Assembly: GCA_964402115.1 (NCBI GenBank)
Contig: CAYOBW010000083.1
Span: 1 to 25,808 of the forward strand
DNA length: 25,808 bases
Reading direction: 5' to 3'
Source: CAYOBW01 sp964402115
GTDB lineage: Bacteria > Verrucomicrobiota > Kiritimatiellia > UBA8416 > CAYOBW01
Every line of letters begins with the position of its first letter. Within the stretch, counting starts at the first letter, position 1. The notes below the pieces were generated by a model. It had not been told where the DNA came from and did not search any database. It was given only the letters and a program-made list of their open reading frames with translations. The position numbers and the translations under genes were made by a program. Positions 16,955 through 23,768 of this stretch are shown here, piece after piece.

Positions 16955-17703
16955 AGCTCCTCCCGGAAGGGGGGGCCGCCGGGTCCGCCGTGCCGGCGCC
17001 GGGGCAGGCGATCCTCGAGACCGATCAGGGGTTCGGCCACGGCGGGGTCCACGAAGTCGGTCATCTCCATCTGGGCGCCACCCGTCGTGCGCCAGGTGGG
17101 CGGCAGCTTGCGGTCCATCTCGTCGTAGGTCAGCACCAGCACGCCGCTCAGGTCGTTCATCATGCGCATGCCCGTTTCCTGGGACAGCTCGCTGCCGTCA
17201 CGAAACCGGTCGGCCCAGAAGGTGATGCGCTCCTTAAGCCGGACGTTCATCGCCTCCATGACCACATCGAAATTGGCCGCCTGCTCCGCATCCAGCCCGG
17301 CGTTGGCCAGGAAGGCCGAGCGCGCCACGTCCGAGCGCACGCGCCACACCTCGGCTGCCTTATCGATCTGCTCGCGCAGGTCGCGCCGTTCCCGGGCCCG
17401 ATCGTGAGGCGGTTTGGCCTGCGCCACGACATTCGAAGCGGCACTCGGCGTTGCGGGGGAGGCCGCCGCGACCGGCGCCGCGTTGCTGGCCGCCGCGGAT
17501 CGCCCCCGGGCGACGCTCTCCGAAAGCCGGAGCATGCCGGTCACGTCGGCGAGCGCCGTCGACCGCGCCTGCGAACGGGATTTCAGCAGGATGTCCAGGT
17601 CCTTGACCTCCTGCCTCGCCCGCCGCAGCTCCGCCCGCGGACCCAGCGCCCCCAGCACCAGCCCCGTCAACAACGCCAAAACGATCCAAGCAGCCGCCTT
17701 CAT
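16951..17703 (-). CDS. Membrane-anchored helical protein, first gene of the ABC-2 operon
   Basis: This 250-residue protein has an N-terminal transmembrane or signal helix (MKAAAWIVLALLTGLVLGAL), a short coiled coil (AELRRARQEVKDLDILLKSR), an Ala/Pro-rich linker, then a helical domain (about 110-200: LREQIDKAAEVWRVRSDVAR, LDAEQAANFDVVMEAMNVRL) and a Gly/Pro/Arg-rich tail. AGGGGG precedes the ATG at 17703. The stop overlaps the permease start by 4 nt, so it is the first gene of the transporter operon and probably an accessory subunit or envelope sensor for it. The layout, and a 'LxAEQ' helix, recall the Spy/CpxP-like protein at 2602-3360, but clear sequence similarity between them was not seen. 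The function is unknown. Confidence 0.75.
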   Translation of the reverse strand: MKAAAWIVLALLTGLVLGALGPRAELRRARQEVKDLDILLKSRSQARSTALADVTGMLRLSESVARGRSAAASNAAPVAAASPATPSAASNVVAQAKPPHDRARERRDLREQIDKAAEVWRVRSDVARSAFLANAGLDAEQAANFDVVMEAMNVRLKERITFWADRFRDGSELSQETGMRMMNDLSGVLVLTYDEMDRKLPPTWRTTGGAQMEMTDFVDPAVAEPLIGLEDRLPRRRHGGPGGPPFREEL

Positions 17704-17832
17704 ACCTTAGCCCCCTTGCCATGCGCACCGGTGCAGGATGACTCAATGCTATACGGGGGTCAACCGCGAACGGTTACACCCCACCGCGATTGCAGCATCA
17801 TGGCAGGCGCTGGCTATCGGCACCATCCGGGC

Positions 17833-17860
17833 TTGACATCGCGTCGCGTCGCGGTAAAAG
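17833..17860 (+). promoter_or_regulatory. Sigma-70-type promoter of the outer-membrane protein gene
   Basis: A perfect TTGACA at 17833-17838 is followed after 16 nt by TAAAAG at 17855-17860 (4 of 6 matches to the -10 consensus). Transcription would start near 17867, giving a leader of about 70 nt before the ATG at 17936, which has GGAG at 17924-17927. The spacer contains a GCGTC direct repeat. Further left, AACCG-CGAA-CGGTT (17762-17775) could serve the opposite gene. Confidence 0.5.
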
Positions 17861-17935
17861 CCTGTTGCGTATCGAAGACCTCCCGCGGGCAGGCGGGACA
17901 ACGCCTGACGCACGGTCGTAACCGGAGCGATTTCC

Positions 17936-18838
17936 ATGACACGTATGACAACCCTGCTGGCGGCGGGGCTCGCGGCGACGGTCTGGCTGACCGGCCCGGC
18001 GATGGCCGACGCCCAACTGCCGAGTTCCGACACCTGCCTGATTCTCGACAAGACCGCCCGCCCGATCTGCGAGCTGGGACTCGGCTACCTGCCGGATAGC
18101 GACTTCGACGACTACGGCAGCGCCGGGATTCTGGAATTGGATGGCTACTGGGATGTCGCCTATTTCCGCGACATCCTGATGGCCGACTTGGACCTCGTCC
18201 TGGAGCTCGAGAGCAAGACCCTCACCGGCGGCGCGGGCCTGGACCTCCCGGGGAACCTGTTCGCGTTCGCCGTGGACGCCGGCATCACCTGGCGCTACAT
18301 CGGCGGCACCGCGCTGCAGCTGCGCGCCGCCCCGGGCCTCTACACGGACCTCGACGGCCTCGATTTCGAGGACGTCCACTACCCGTGCTCGATCGCCCTC
18401 GTGCAGTCCTTCGACCCCACGCTGGCGGCCATCGTCGGACTCCAGTTGCGCCCGAGCTTCCTGACCCGGGTCATGCCCATCGTCGGTGTGGAGTGGCAGG
18501 CCGCCGATCTCCTGCGCATCTCCGCACGGCTCCCCGAAAGCCGGATCTCCTGGTACATCGTGGAGGATCTCAGCACCCACCTCGGCTTCGAGTGGAACAA
18601 CCGCTCCTACAGCCTGGCGGAGAGCTCCAGCCCGGACCGCGACATGCTCGAAATCGAGGATTTCCGGGTCTTCTGGGGCGTCTCCTGCGGCCTCTCCGAA
18701 CAGGCGTCGCTCGTCGGCCAGCTCGGCTACGCCTTCAACCGCTCCGTCGCGTTCAGCGACGAACGCCCCGACGCGGACGAGGACGTGAACGTGGACAGCA
18801 CGCCCTACCTCCGCATCGCGCTGGCCGGGCCGTTCTGA
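17936..18838 (+). CDS. Outer-membrane beta-barrel protein, DUF6268-like
   Basis: This 300-residue protein has a clear Sec signal peptide (MTRMTTLLAAGLAATVWLTG, cleavage probably after AMA near residue 25). After that, alternating short hydrophobic and polar strands continue to the end. It finishes with a phenylalanine in LRIALAGPF, the usual C-terminal signal for barrel insertion by the Bam machinery. Features such as GLYTDLDGLDFEDVHYPCS and GVEWQAADLLRISARLPESRI match the general pattern of DUF6268-type barrels found in PVC-group bacteria; the family name is from pattern recognition only. GGAG lies 8 nt before the ATG, with a promoter at 17833-17860. It is divergent from the ABC operon. No substrate or channel role can be assigned. 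Confidence 0.78.
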   Translation: MTRMTTLLAAGLAATVWLTGPAMADAQLPSSDTCLILDKTARPICELGLGYLPDSDFDDYGSAGILELDGYWDVAYFRDILMADLDLVLELESKTLTGGAGLDLPGNLFAFAVDAGITWRYIGGTALQLRAAPGLYTDLDGLDFEDVHYPCSIALVQSFDPTLAAIVGLQLRPSFLTRVMPIVGVEWQAADLLRISARLPESRISWYIVEDLSTHLGFEWNNRSYSLAESSSPDRDMLEIEDFRVFWGVSCGLSEQASLVGQLGYAFNRSVAFSDERPDADEDVNVDSTPYLRIALAGPF

Positions 18839-18897
18839 CGCATCGACGGCCGCAGCTCCCCCACTTCAGTCGTGAGTGCCGTCCGTCACTCCCGGAG

Positions 18898-18969
18898 CGG
18901 AACGCTTTGACGTTCCGGCTTTGTGGATGCTGTCCCTCAACCCGCTCGCCGGCTTGCCAAAGCAAGCCG
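18898..18969. repeat. Two adjacent perfect hairpins after the outer-membrane protein gene
   Basis: CGGAACG-CTTTGA-CGTTCCG (18898-18917) and CGGCTTG-CCAAAG-CAAGCCG (18950-18969) both have 7-bp perfect arms and 6-nt loops, spaced about 30 nt apart. The first begins 60 nt after the stop codon of the barrel gene and may aid termination or protect the 3' end. There is no T-run, so a classical intrinsic terminator is not supported. Confidence 0.5.
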
Positions 18970-19116
18970 CTCCGGGGGGCGGGTGGCGGGGGCGGACTGT
19001 GAGGCGCAGCGGCAGCTACAGGGAGCGAAGGGCGAAGTGCGCGTTCCTCCCCCGTAGCCCCCGACGTGAGGAGGGGGACGGGGATCGCGAAGTGGCCCGT
19101 CCGCCGCCTTACGACG

Positions 19117-19246
19117 GCCCTGGCGGGCGGGCTACGCGGGACGTCGGCCGTCACCCGCCAGACCGTAGCTGCGGGCGCCAGCCCGTGGACAGAGGATTCA
19201 CCACGGAGTCACGGGGACACGGAGGTGTAAGTACACGGAGACTCGC
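19117..19246 (+). repeat. Compound dispersed repeat, copy A
   Basis: This 130-bp unit has two parts. The first is an imperfect palindrome beginning GCCCTGGCGGGCG and ending GGGCGCCAGCCCGTGG. The second contains TTCACCACGGAGTCACGGGG and GGTGTAAGTACACGGAGACT. Copy B at 21310-21454 is in the same orientation and is very similar apart from a 14-nt insertion. The CACCACGGAGACACGG part is a motif that recurs between genes in many environmental bacteria. Confidence 0.8.
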
Positions 19247-19266
19247 GCGTGCCGCCAGGCCGCGGC

Positions 19267-19290
19267 CCCTTCGACAGGCTCAGGGCAGGC
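19267..19290 (+). repeat. Short dispersed repeat (PFDRLRAG / LSLSKG type)
   Basis: CCCTTCGACAGGCTCAGGG followed by CAGGC is the core of a common dispersed intergenic repeat. It is recognisable because it translates as PFDRLRAG on one strand and ALSLSKG on the other. It appears here once, at the left edge of the low-G+C block. Confidence 0.7.
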
Positions 19291-19443
19291 GCGGCCTGCC
19301 GCCACGCGCTCCTCGGTCTTGCGGGGGAGGAAGCGGAGCATGACGAAGCGCTCCTCATCCTCCAACAGGGAACCGCGAGAGAACCTCCAAGCCCCACTGT
19401 GACTACTCCCCGACCCGTCCCGAAACCAGCGGCCAGATCCAAG

Positions 19444-20046
19444 TCACTGCCGCAACGCAGCCTTGAACTTCCCATCCAGGGCTTTGACAATACCTTGCAC
19501 CCACTCTTCGCTCCCGGGGGATCCCGGAATGTCTTCCGCATAGACCATGTTGATCCTCCTGATACCGACGAAATGATGCAGGATCGCCGCAAGGGACGCA
19601 CAGTGGTGTTGGGAGATGTACAGATACTCAATCGGCATCCCTGCGAGCGGTGAAAGATCCGTGAGGGGCGCCCCGATACAATCAACCATGAGTAGTTGCT
19701 CAATGGGGCACCCGGACAGCGAAGAGATGCTCTGCACGGCCGTGTTGCCTGTGTCGAGTTCTCGCAGGGGCATCGAGGCCAAGGCGTCAATGTTTGTCAG
19801 CCGGTAATTCTCGGCAAGTTCGAGTATCTGAACAGGAAGGCCCGACAAGAAACCGATCTCGGTCAGATCCAGCCCACCCATTCGAAGCACGAGTTCCCCG
19901 TCGTAAAGAACTGCCTTCTCGGGGTTGACACCATGAGCGAGAAGGACTTTCTGCGCAGAAGCGAGCGCGACCGGGTCCGCCCCCCAAACATCGCGGAAGA
20001 ACGGCGCAATGGTAATCGCCAAGATGAGGACCGGCTTCCAAGTCAT
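19444..20046 (-). CDS. Secreted protein with leucine-rich-repeat-like region
   Basis: This 200-residue protein begins with a hydrophobic export signal (MTWKPVLILAITIAPFFRDV, cleavage probably after WG near 22). The centre contains repeated units of about 22-24 residues of LRR type: LDLTEIGFLSGLPVQILEL, LTNIDALASMPLRELDTGN, VQSISSLSGCPIEQLLMVD and LTDLSPLAGMPIEYLYIS. The tail EEWVQGIVKALDGKFKAALR is helical. Similar LRRs occur as internalin-like or kinase-linked proteins in PVC bacteria and probably mediate protein binding. G+C is clearly lower than in the flanking genes. Its ATG overlaps the stop of the 69-codon frame upstream by 4 nt, with GGAG about 10 nt before it. The specific function is unknown. 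Confidence 0.75.
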   Translation of the reverse strand: MTWKPVLILAITIAPFFRDVWGADPVALASAQKVLLAHGVNPEKAVLYDGELVLRMGGLDLTEIGFLSGLPVQILELAENYRLTNIDALASMPLRELDTGNTAVQSISSLSGCPIEQLLMVDCIGAPLTDLSPLAGMPIEYLYISQHHCASLAAILHHFVGIRRINMVYAEDIPGSPGSEEWVQGIVKALDGKFKAALRQ

Positions 20047-20252
20047 GCGCTGAATGCTCCGTTTGATGATTCTATGGGTGAACTGTGAACGGTGACACCA
20101 AACCCTCCGCCCCCTCCCCCCGTGGCGACCGGAGCAAGCATTGCGTCCTCCGCATCATGCTGTGGGATAACGCCAAGCAGCTCGCCACAAATGACCTGGC
20201 ACCATTCCTGACATTGGTTTGAAGGCTGTAGCCCATGAAGTGTTCCCGTCAC
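20043..20252 (-). CDS. Possible small coupled gene (69 codons), unknown
   Basis: The frame starts with GTG at 20252, which overlaps the TGA of the upstream gene (GTGA), and ends with a TGA that overlaps the ATG of the LRR gene (ATGA). Such double 4-nt overlaps are the pattern of translationally coupled genes. The product begins MTGTLHGLQPSNQCQEWCQ, contains GELLGVIPQHDAEDAMLAPV and a GGGGGGFG run, and has no transmembrane segment. Against it are the lack of a Shine-Dalgarno sequence, the unusual composition, and a segment near 20083-20098 that resembles ordinary intergenic DNA. It was not recognised as a family. Confidence 0.4.
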   Translation of the reverse strand: MTGTLHGLQPSNQCQEWCQVICGELLGVIPQHDAEDAMLAPVATGGGGGGFGVTVHSSPIESSNGAFSA

Positions 20253-20800
20253 TCGGTCACGGGTTTCAGTGAAGTCTTATCTCCGGTGCTGACCACAGTG
20301 CCCCCGTTGGTGCCCCCGCTCACCTGCGACACCCTTACCCTGCCCTCCGCAACTATCAGCCGGACACGTAGGTCCCCTTCCTCGCGGGCAAGAATCTGCA
20401 TCTGTACCTCTCTGCAATCTGTGGGGATTAGATGGACCAACCAAGACGGGAAGACACGCTTTGTTGGCAAAACGCCGCCGACATACCGGGCAACGTTCGA
20501 AATGGAACCCGGATTGTTGCGCTCAGGATCCCATGCTTGTTCGAACAATCTCAAATCGATGATTTCAGCAGATTTGCGATCAGGCTTGAGCCTCACTGTC
20601 ATTGATATGGACTCCAGCCCCGCTCGTCTGCGAGGTAGGAAGACAACGCCATTAACCGGCACAGACGCATTGTCTAGTTCCACGATCTCGCACATGTCTT
20701 CGAGCCTCCTAACCTGGACGAAGTAAAGACAGATCCCGATTGCAGCAAGCGTGACGAGCACCGAGAAGGTTACAGCCACCCATTTGTTCGCTGAACACAT
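20249..20800 (-). CDS. Single-pass membrane-anchored protein of unknown function
   Basis: This 183-residue protein starts MCSANKW and has a strong N-terminal transmembrane helix (VAVTFSVLVTLAAIGICLYF, about 8-27). A mostly beta-predicted extracytoplasmic domain follows (VELDNASVPVNGVVFLPRRR, MTVRLKPDRKSAEIIDLRLF, LREVQMQILAREEGDLRVRL-like strands), with a hydrophilic tail rich in Gly, Thr and Ser. AGGGATG is about 9 nt before the ATG at 20800. G+C content and codon use are lower than in surrounding genes. It is the first well-supported gene of the short minus-strand operon leading to the LRR-like protein. No family was recognised. Confidence 0.65.
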   Translation of the reverse strand: MCSANKWVAVTFSVLVTLAAIGICLYFVQVRRLEDMCEIVELDNASVPVNGVVFLPRRRAGLESISMTVRLKPDRKSAEIIDLRLFEQAWDPERNNPGSISNVARYVGGVLPTKRVFPSWLVHLIPTDCREVQMQILAREEGDLRVRLIVAEGRVRVSQVSGGTNGGTVVSTGDKTSLKPVTE

Positions 20801-20832
20801 CTATGTTGCATCCCTGTTAATGAGAGTGAAGA

Positions 20833-21117
20833 TCACGGGAAAATGGGTAACTCCTTGCGTTTACGTTCCATGGCGGTCGTGATCAGGCCAAGGAACTGTA
20901 ACCACGCATGGACGGCGAGGCGCCATGGCGCCGCTGGCGACAGGGGTTTCTTGCCGTCCGGTTCCGTCAGGGCCACCGTGGCCCCGACGATTAGCTCCGC
21001 GAACACCTCCTTTCGTTGCCGCCGAGTGTACGCCTTCCGGCGCGTGATGCCAGTCTCAAACGAGCAGAAAGCGGCGTGCGCATGCAGACCGGGGCCGGCC
21101 GGTTCCAGCGTAGTCAT
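20833..21117 (-). CDS. Possible short gene or gene remnant
   Basis: This 94-codon frame starts at an ATG (21117), though it stays open upstream through a dispersed repeat to 21309. The segment RRKAYTRRQRKEVFAELIVG followed by TVALTEPDGKKPLS and WRLAVHAWLQFLGLITTAME reads like real protein, with a helical middle and a basic end. The ribosome-binding site is weak. A perfect 14-bp palindrome, GGCGCCATGGCGCC, lies inside it (20919-20932). It ends 32 nt before the start of the 20249-20800 gene. It could be the remains of a longer gene interrupted by the repeats at 21136-21240. No family was recognised. Confidence 0.3.
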   Translation of the reverse strand: MTTLEPAGPGLHAHAAFCSFETGITRRKAYTRRQRKEVFAELIVGATVALTEPDGKKPLSPAAPWRLAVHAWLQFLGLITTAMERKRKELPIFP

Positions 21118-21135
21118 CCTGGAACCGGGAGTCGC

Positions 21136-21240
21136 ACCACGAAGAGCACGAAGGACACGAAGCAAGAGCTGCAAGGGAAACGAGTTGCCGCGCGAAACCC
21201 CTGAATCAATCCCCTTCGTGTCCTTCGTGCTCTTCGTGGT
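21136..21240. repeat. 27-bp perfect inverted repeat (TTKSTKDTK type)
   Basis: The left arm (21136-21162, beginning ACCACGAAGAGCACGAAG) is the exact reverse complement of the right arm (21214-21240, ending GTGCTCTTCGTGGT). The 51-nt loop between them carries no recognisable gene. Each arm is itself a slightly degenerate tandem of a 9-nt unit (ACGAAGNNC). This is a known kind of dispersed repeat whose translations read TTKSTKDTK. As RNA the arms would form a very stable long hairpin. Confidence 0.85.
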
Positions 21241-21309
21241 GTGCGCAACTTGCGTGTCCGGGATTCTCCCACGCGGTCCGCCGCAACCCCGCTCGCGAGA
21301 GAAGACCAC

Positions 21310-21454
21310 GCCCTGGCGGGCGCGGCTACGCGGGGTGTCGGCAGTCCCCCGTCAGCCCGTAGCCGCGGGCGCCAGCCCGTGGGCAGCGCTCCCGGTCATG
21401 GGGTTTCACCACGGAGACACGGGGGCACGGAGGTGTAGGTACACGGAGACTCGC
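21310..21454 (+). repeat. Compound dispersed repeat, copy B
   Basis: This 145-bp copy matches copy A at 19117-19246 in order and orientation: GCCCTGGCGGGCGCGGCTAC, then GTAGCCGCGGGCGCCAGCCC, then CACCACGGAGACACGGGGGC and GTACACGGAGACTCGC. The first half is an imperfect hairpin with arms of about 20 nt. Copy B has 14 extra nt between the halves. The two copies bracket the lower-G+C gene block. Confidence 0.8.
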
Positions 21455-21596
21455 CGGGGCAGTAACGGCGGGGACCGCCGTCTCCAGGCCTGCGGTCCAG
21501 CGTGCCGCCTGATCGCGCCACCATTCCTCGGGGCGCCGACGTCGGCCACTGCTCCTCTCCTTGGAAATTGGATATTCCGTGTTGGAGATTCGTGCA

Positions 21597-22136
21597 TCAT
21601 CTCTGCGGCACAAGCACCCGCTCCAGCAGCGCGTTGAGGGCGGACATGTCGGGCACGCTGTAGTCGGCGCGCGTCACGCTGCCGACGGAGGCCACGCGGA
21701 TGGTGCGGCAGCCGGCGTTCGCGCCGGCTTCGACATCGCGCTCGCCGTCGCCCACCATCCAGGAGCGCGCGAGGTCCAGGCCGTGCCGCCGGGCGGCTTC
21801 CAGCAGCATGCCGGGCTGCGGCTTGCGGCAGGCACACTGGCCCCGGTCGTGCGGGCAGTACAGCACGTCGAGCAGCTCCAGCCCGTACGTCCCGGCCAGC
21901 AACTCGCGCAGCCGCGCGTGGATCCCCTCCACCGTCTCCCTGGTCATCAGCCCCAGGGCCACCCCGCGCTGGTTCGTAACGACCACGGCGCGATAGCCCC
22001 GCGCCCGCACCGTGCGCAGCACGTCGGGAAAGCCCGGCATCAGGTGGAAATCCTCCCACCGCTCGACGTACCCGGCGCCGGGAGACACGTTCACCACGCC
22101 GTCGCGATCGAAGAAGACACACGCCTCGCCACTCAT
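21597..22136 (-). CDS. gmhB: D-glycero-D-manno-heptose 1,7-bisphosphate 7-phosphatase-like HAD phosphatase
   Basis: This 179-residue enzyme belongs to the HAD superfamily, GmhB/HisB-N branch. Motif I FFDRDGVVN holds the nucleophile D10 and the acid D12. Motif II is VVVTNQRGVALG, with T54 and N55. A zinc-binding loop has C94, H96, C101 and C103 (CPHDRGQCAC), followed by motif III RKP with K105. Motif IV is VGDGERDVEAG, with D130 and D134. GmhB removes the 7-phosphate during synthesis of the ADP-heptose used for lipopolysaccharide core. The short zinc loop is also found in HisB-N; the absence of a fused dehydratase domain favours GmhB. The ATG overlaps the stop of the TIGR03790-like gene by 4 nt, and a strong GGAGGGGGG precedes it. 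Confidence 0.85.
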   Translation of the reverse strand: MSGEACVFFDRDGVVNVSPGAGYVERWEDFHLMPGFPDVLRTVRARGYRAVVVTNQRGVALGLMTRETVEGIHARLRELLAGTYGLELLDVLYCPHDRGQCACRKPQPGMLLEAARRHGLDLARSWMVGDGERDVEAGANAGCRTIRVASVGSVTRADYSVPDMSALNALLERVLVPQR

Positions 22137-23593
22137 TTCAGCGCCCCCCCCTCCGCTCCCGCCCGCACCTCGAACGCGCGCTCCGCGAACACTTGCGGAC
22201 GCACCACCCCGCCCTGCCGCGCCACGACGCGCAGCGTGTGCCGCCCGGCCGCCAGCGCCGCCACGGGCACCTCGAACACGCCCCGCGCAGCGTCGCGCAC
22301 CGGCGCCAGGCAGCCGTCGAGGAGCAGGATGAAATGCACGTACCGCCCCGCACCCACGTACTCAACCTTCGCGGTCACGGTGAACGGCGCAGCCACGGGC
22401 GCCGTGGGCACACCCTCCAGCCTCAGCACGGCCCGCGGCAGCCAGGGCGCCGCCAGCGGCTCGCCAACGGGCAGCGTCTGGAGCGGGCACCGGACGGACT
22501 GGTAGAAGCTCTCGATGAGCGTGCAGCCGGCCTGGTGATGGCAGAAGAACCACGCGGACGGGAATTTGCGCCAGTTGGCGAAGGGCTCCGTCACGGTCCC
22601 CGCCGAGGCCGTCGCCCCCGCCGCGATCCAGGCGCTGAGCTTCGTCTGGTCGGCCGCGTGAAACAGCGCGCCGAAACTCGTGAGGTGCTCGGCGAACGCC
22701 CCCGGCACGTACCGGTTCCCGCCCGCCGCGGGCGTCAGCGTCGCAGCCCCGGCCAGCACCCCGAACACGGCCGGCGCGCCGGACGGTGGGGCTTTCACCA
22801 CCTCCGTGCGCACGCCCCGCCCCTGGAGATACGCCGCCACCGGCGCAAACTGCCACTGCCGGCACTGGGCGCGAATGTCGCTGTTGGTCACGAAGTAGAT
22901 CGTGCCGGACGGGTACGTCGCATCCGCCGCCACCCCGCGCTCGAGACACGCCCGCACCTCCGCGGGCGTGTTGCCGCGCTCGCCCGTGTAGCCCAGCAGC
23001 ATCGCCGGCAGCGGCAGGTCCTTTCCCAGCCACTCCGCGAAAGCGTCCAGCGACTGCCCGGCGTAGACGGGACCGCCGGGAACGTCCGGTCCGGCGAAGA
23101 CCGCCGAGCGGAGCGTGCCGTGCTTCAGCGCTTCGCCCTCCGGCGGGCGGTTGCGGAGGAACGTCAGCCCGGTGATGGAAACCGGGGGGTCGGTCAGCAC
23201 CCGGATCGGGAAGTCGGGGGCGTACACCCAGGCGAGCACGTGCCCCAGGCCGCGAGCGGCCACCGCGTTCGTGGCCGGCGTCCAGATCAGACGCGTGAAA
23301 TCGCCGGGGCTGATGTCGGCATGCCCGCCGTACAGCGCCTCGGGCACGTCAAGCCGCACGATGTTCGCGGCGGGCACGTGGCGGAGCTGCGCGTAGTACG
23401 CACCGATTTCCAACGAGTTCGTGGACTGGCCGTTGACCAGCAGCAGGATCTCGTGCGGCCCCAGCGCGTCCGCCCGCCCGGCCAGGAGCCACGCCAGCAG
23501 CAGCCCGCACAGCCGCGCGAAGCCGCGAGACACAAGGAGGCGCGGCCTGCGTTCAACGGCAGGGTCGCCGCCCGGCCGCGGCTGGGGACGCAT
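22133..23593 (-). CDS. Exported TIGR03790-like protein
   Basis: With the chosen start the protein has 486 residues. A basic N-terminus and hydrophobic segment (RGFARLCGLLLAWLLAGRADA) form a signal peptide. EILLLVNGQSTNSLEIGAYY and AQLRHVPAANIVRLDVPEAL follow; this opening (a short strand, N-x-x-S-x-x-S/I-A-x-Y-Y, R-x-V-P) is the signature of the TIGR03790 family of exported proteins of unknown function. PSAWFFCHHQAGCTLIESFY and an Ig-like C-terminal region (about 390-480) are visible. The frame is open back to 23839. Start candidates are 23626 and 23593; the latter puts the basic n-region of the signal at the front, but neither has a clear ribosome-binding site. It is coupled to gmhB by a 4-nt overlap and divergent from guaA. 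Confidence 0.72.
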   Translation of the reverse strand: MRPQPRPGGDPAVERRPRLLVSRGFARLCGLLLAWLLAGRADALGPHEILLLVNGQSTNSLEIGAYYAQLRHVPAANIVRLDVPEALYGGHADISPGDFTRLIWTPATNAVAARGLGHVLAWVYAPDFPIRVLTDPPVSITGLTFLRNRPPEGEALKHGTLRSAVFAGPDVPGGPVYAGQSLDAFAEWLGKDLPLPAMLLGYTGERGNTPAEVRACLERGVAADATYPSGTIYFVTNSDIRAQCRQWQFAPVAAYLQGRGVRTEVVKAPPSGAPAVFGVLAGAATLTPAAGGNRYVPGAFAEHLTSFGALFHAADQTKLSAWIAAGATASAGTVTEPFANWRKFPSAWFFCHHQAGCTLIESFYQSVRCPLQTLPVGEPLAAPWLPRAVLRLEGVPTAPVAAPFTVTAKVEYVGAGRYVHFILLLDGCLAPVRDAARGVFEVPVAALAAGRHTLRVVARQGGVVRPQVFAERAFEVRAGAEGGALK

Positions 23594-23681
23594 CTGGTCG
23601 CTCTGGCAGTGTCGTATCACAACCATGATTGTCGCCAGCCTTCCCGTCGCGGGCAAGGAGATTTCAGCGCGGACAAAGTGC

Positions 23682-23710
23682 TTGTCGCGGCACCTTCCAG
23701 GTGCTAATTT
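23682..23710 (+). promoter_or_regulatory. Weak promoter candidate with hairpin, upstream of guaA
   Basis: TTGTCG (23682-23687) and TAATTT (23705-23710) are 17 nt apart. The spacer contains the perfect hairpin GCACCT-TCC-AGGTGC (23690-23704). Matches to consensus are modest. The hairpin could be an operator overlapping the promoter, or a feature of the guaA leader. Confidence 0.3.
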
Positions 23711-23768
23711 CCTTGGGCTTCCGGGGCCGTGCGCGTGTCGGCAGCCGGTACAACAAGGACCCTTTCCC

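Larger units (their letters stand above)
18839..19443. other. Gene-free island edge with hairpins and dispersed repeats
   Basis: No credible gene is seen in these 605 nt. They hold two hairpins (18898-18969), copy A of the compound repeat (19117-19246) and the PFDRLRAG/LSLSKG-type element (19267-19290). On the minus strand a frame without a start codon, containing RFVMLRFLPRKTEERVAAGR, runs from about 19380 through the repeats to a TGA at 19199-19201. It may be the decayed end of a former gene, or part of a larger repeated unit. Confidence 0.55.
21118..21596. other. Gene-free island edge with inverted and compound repeats
   Basis: No credible gene was found in these 479 nt. They hold a 27-bp perfect inverted repeat (21136-21240) and copy B of the compound repeat (21310-21454). 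Near 21563-21590 is an AT-richer segment (GGAAATTGGATATTCC) of a kind often seen between genes in environmental genomes. Frames that cross the inverted repeat translate as TTKSTKDTK or FVSFVLFVV, the signature of a dispersed repeat and not of protein. Confidence 0.6.

Noticed and set aside
18876..19343. 155-codon plus-strand frame after the barrel gene
   Set aside because: It crosses hairpins and two dispersed repeats and reads PFDRLRAG-type repeat translations.
19117..21454. CRISPR array or transposon ends
   Set aside because: Only two long copies about 2 kb apart and no regular spacers. No transposase gene or target-site duplication was found.
20843..21637. 264-codon plus-strand frame
   Set aside because: It contains FVSFVLFVV from the inverted repeat and continues through copy B of the compound repeat; it is not a protein.
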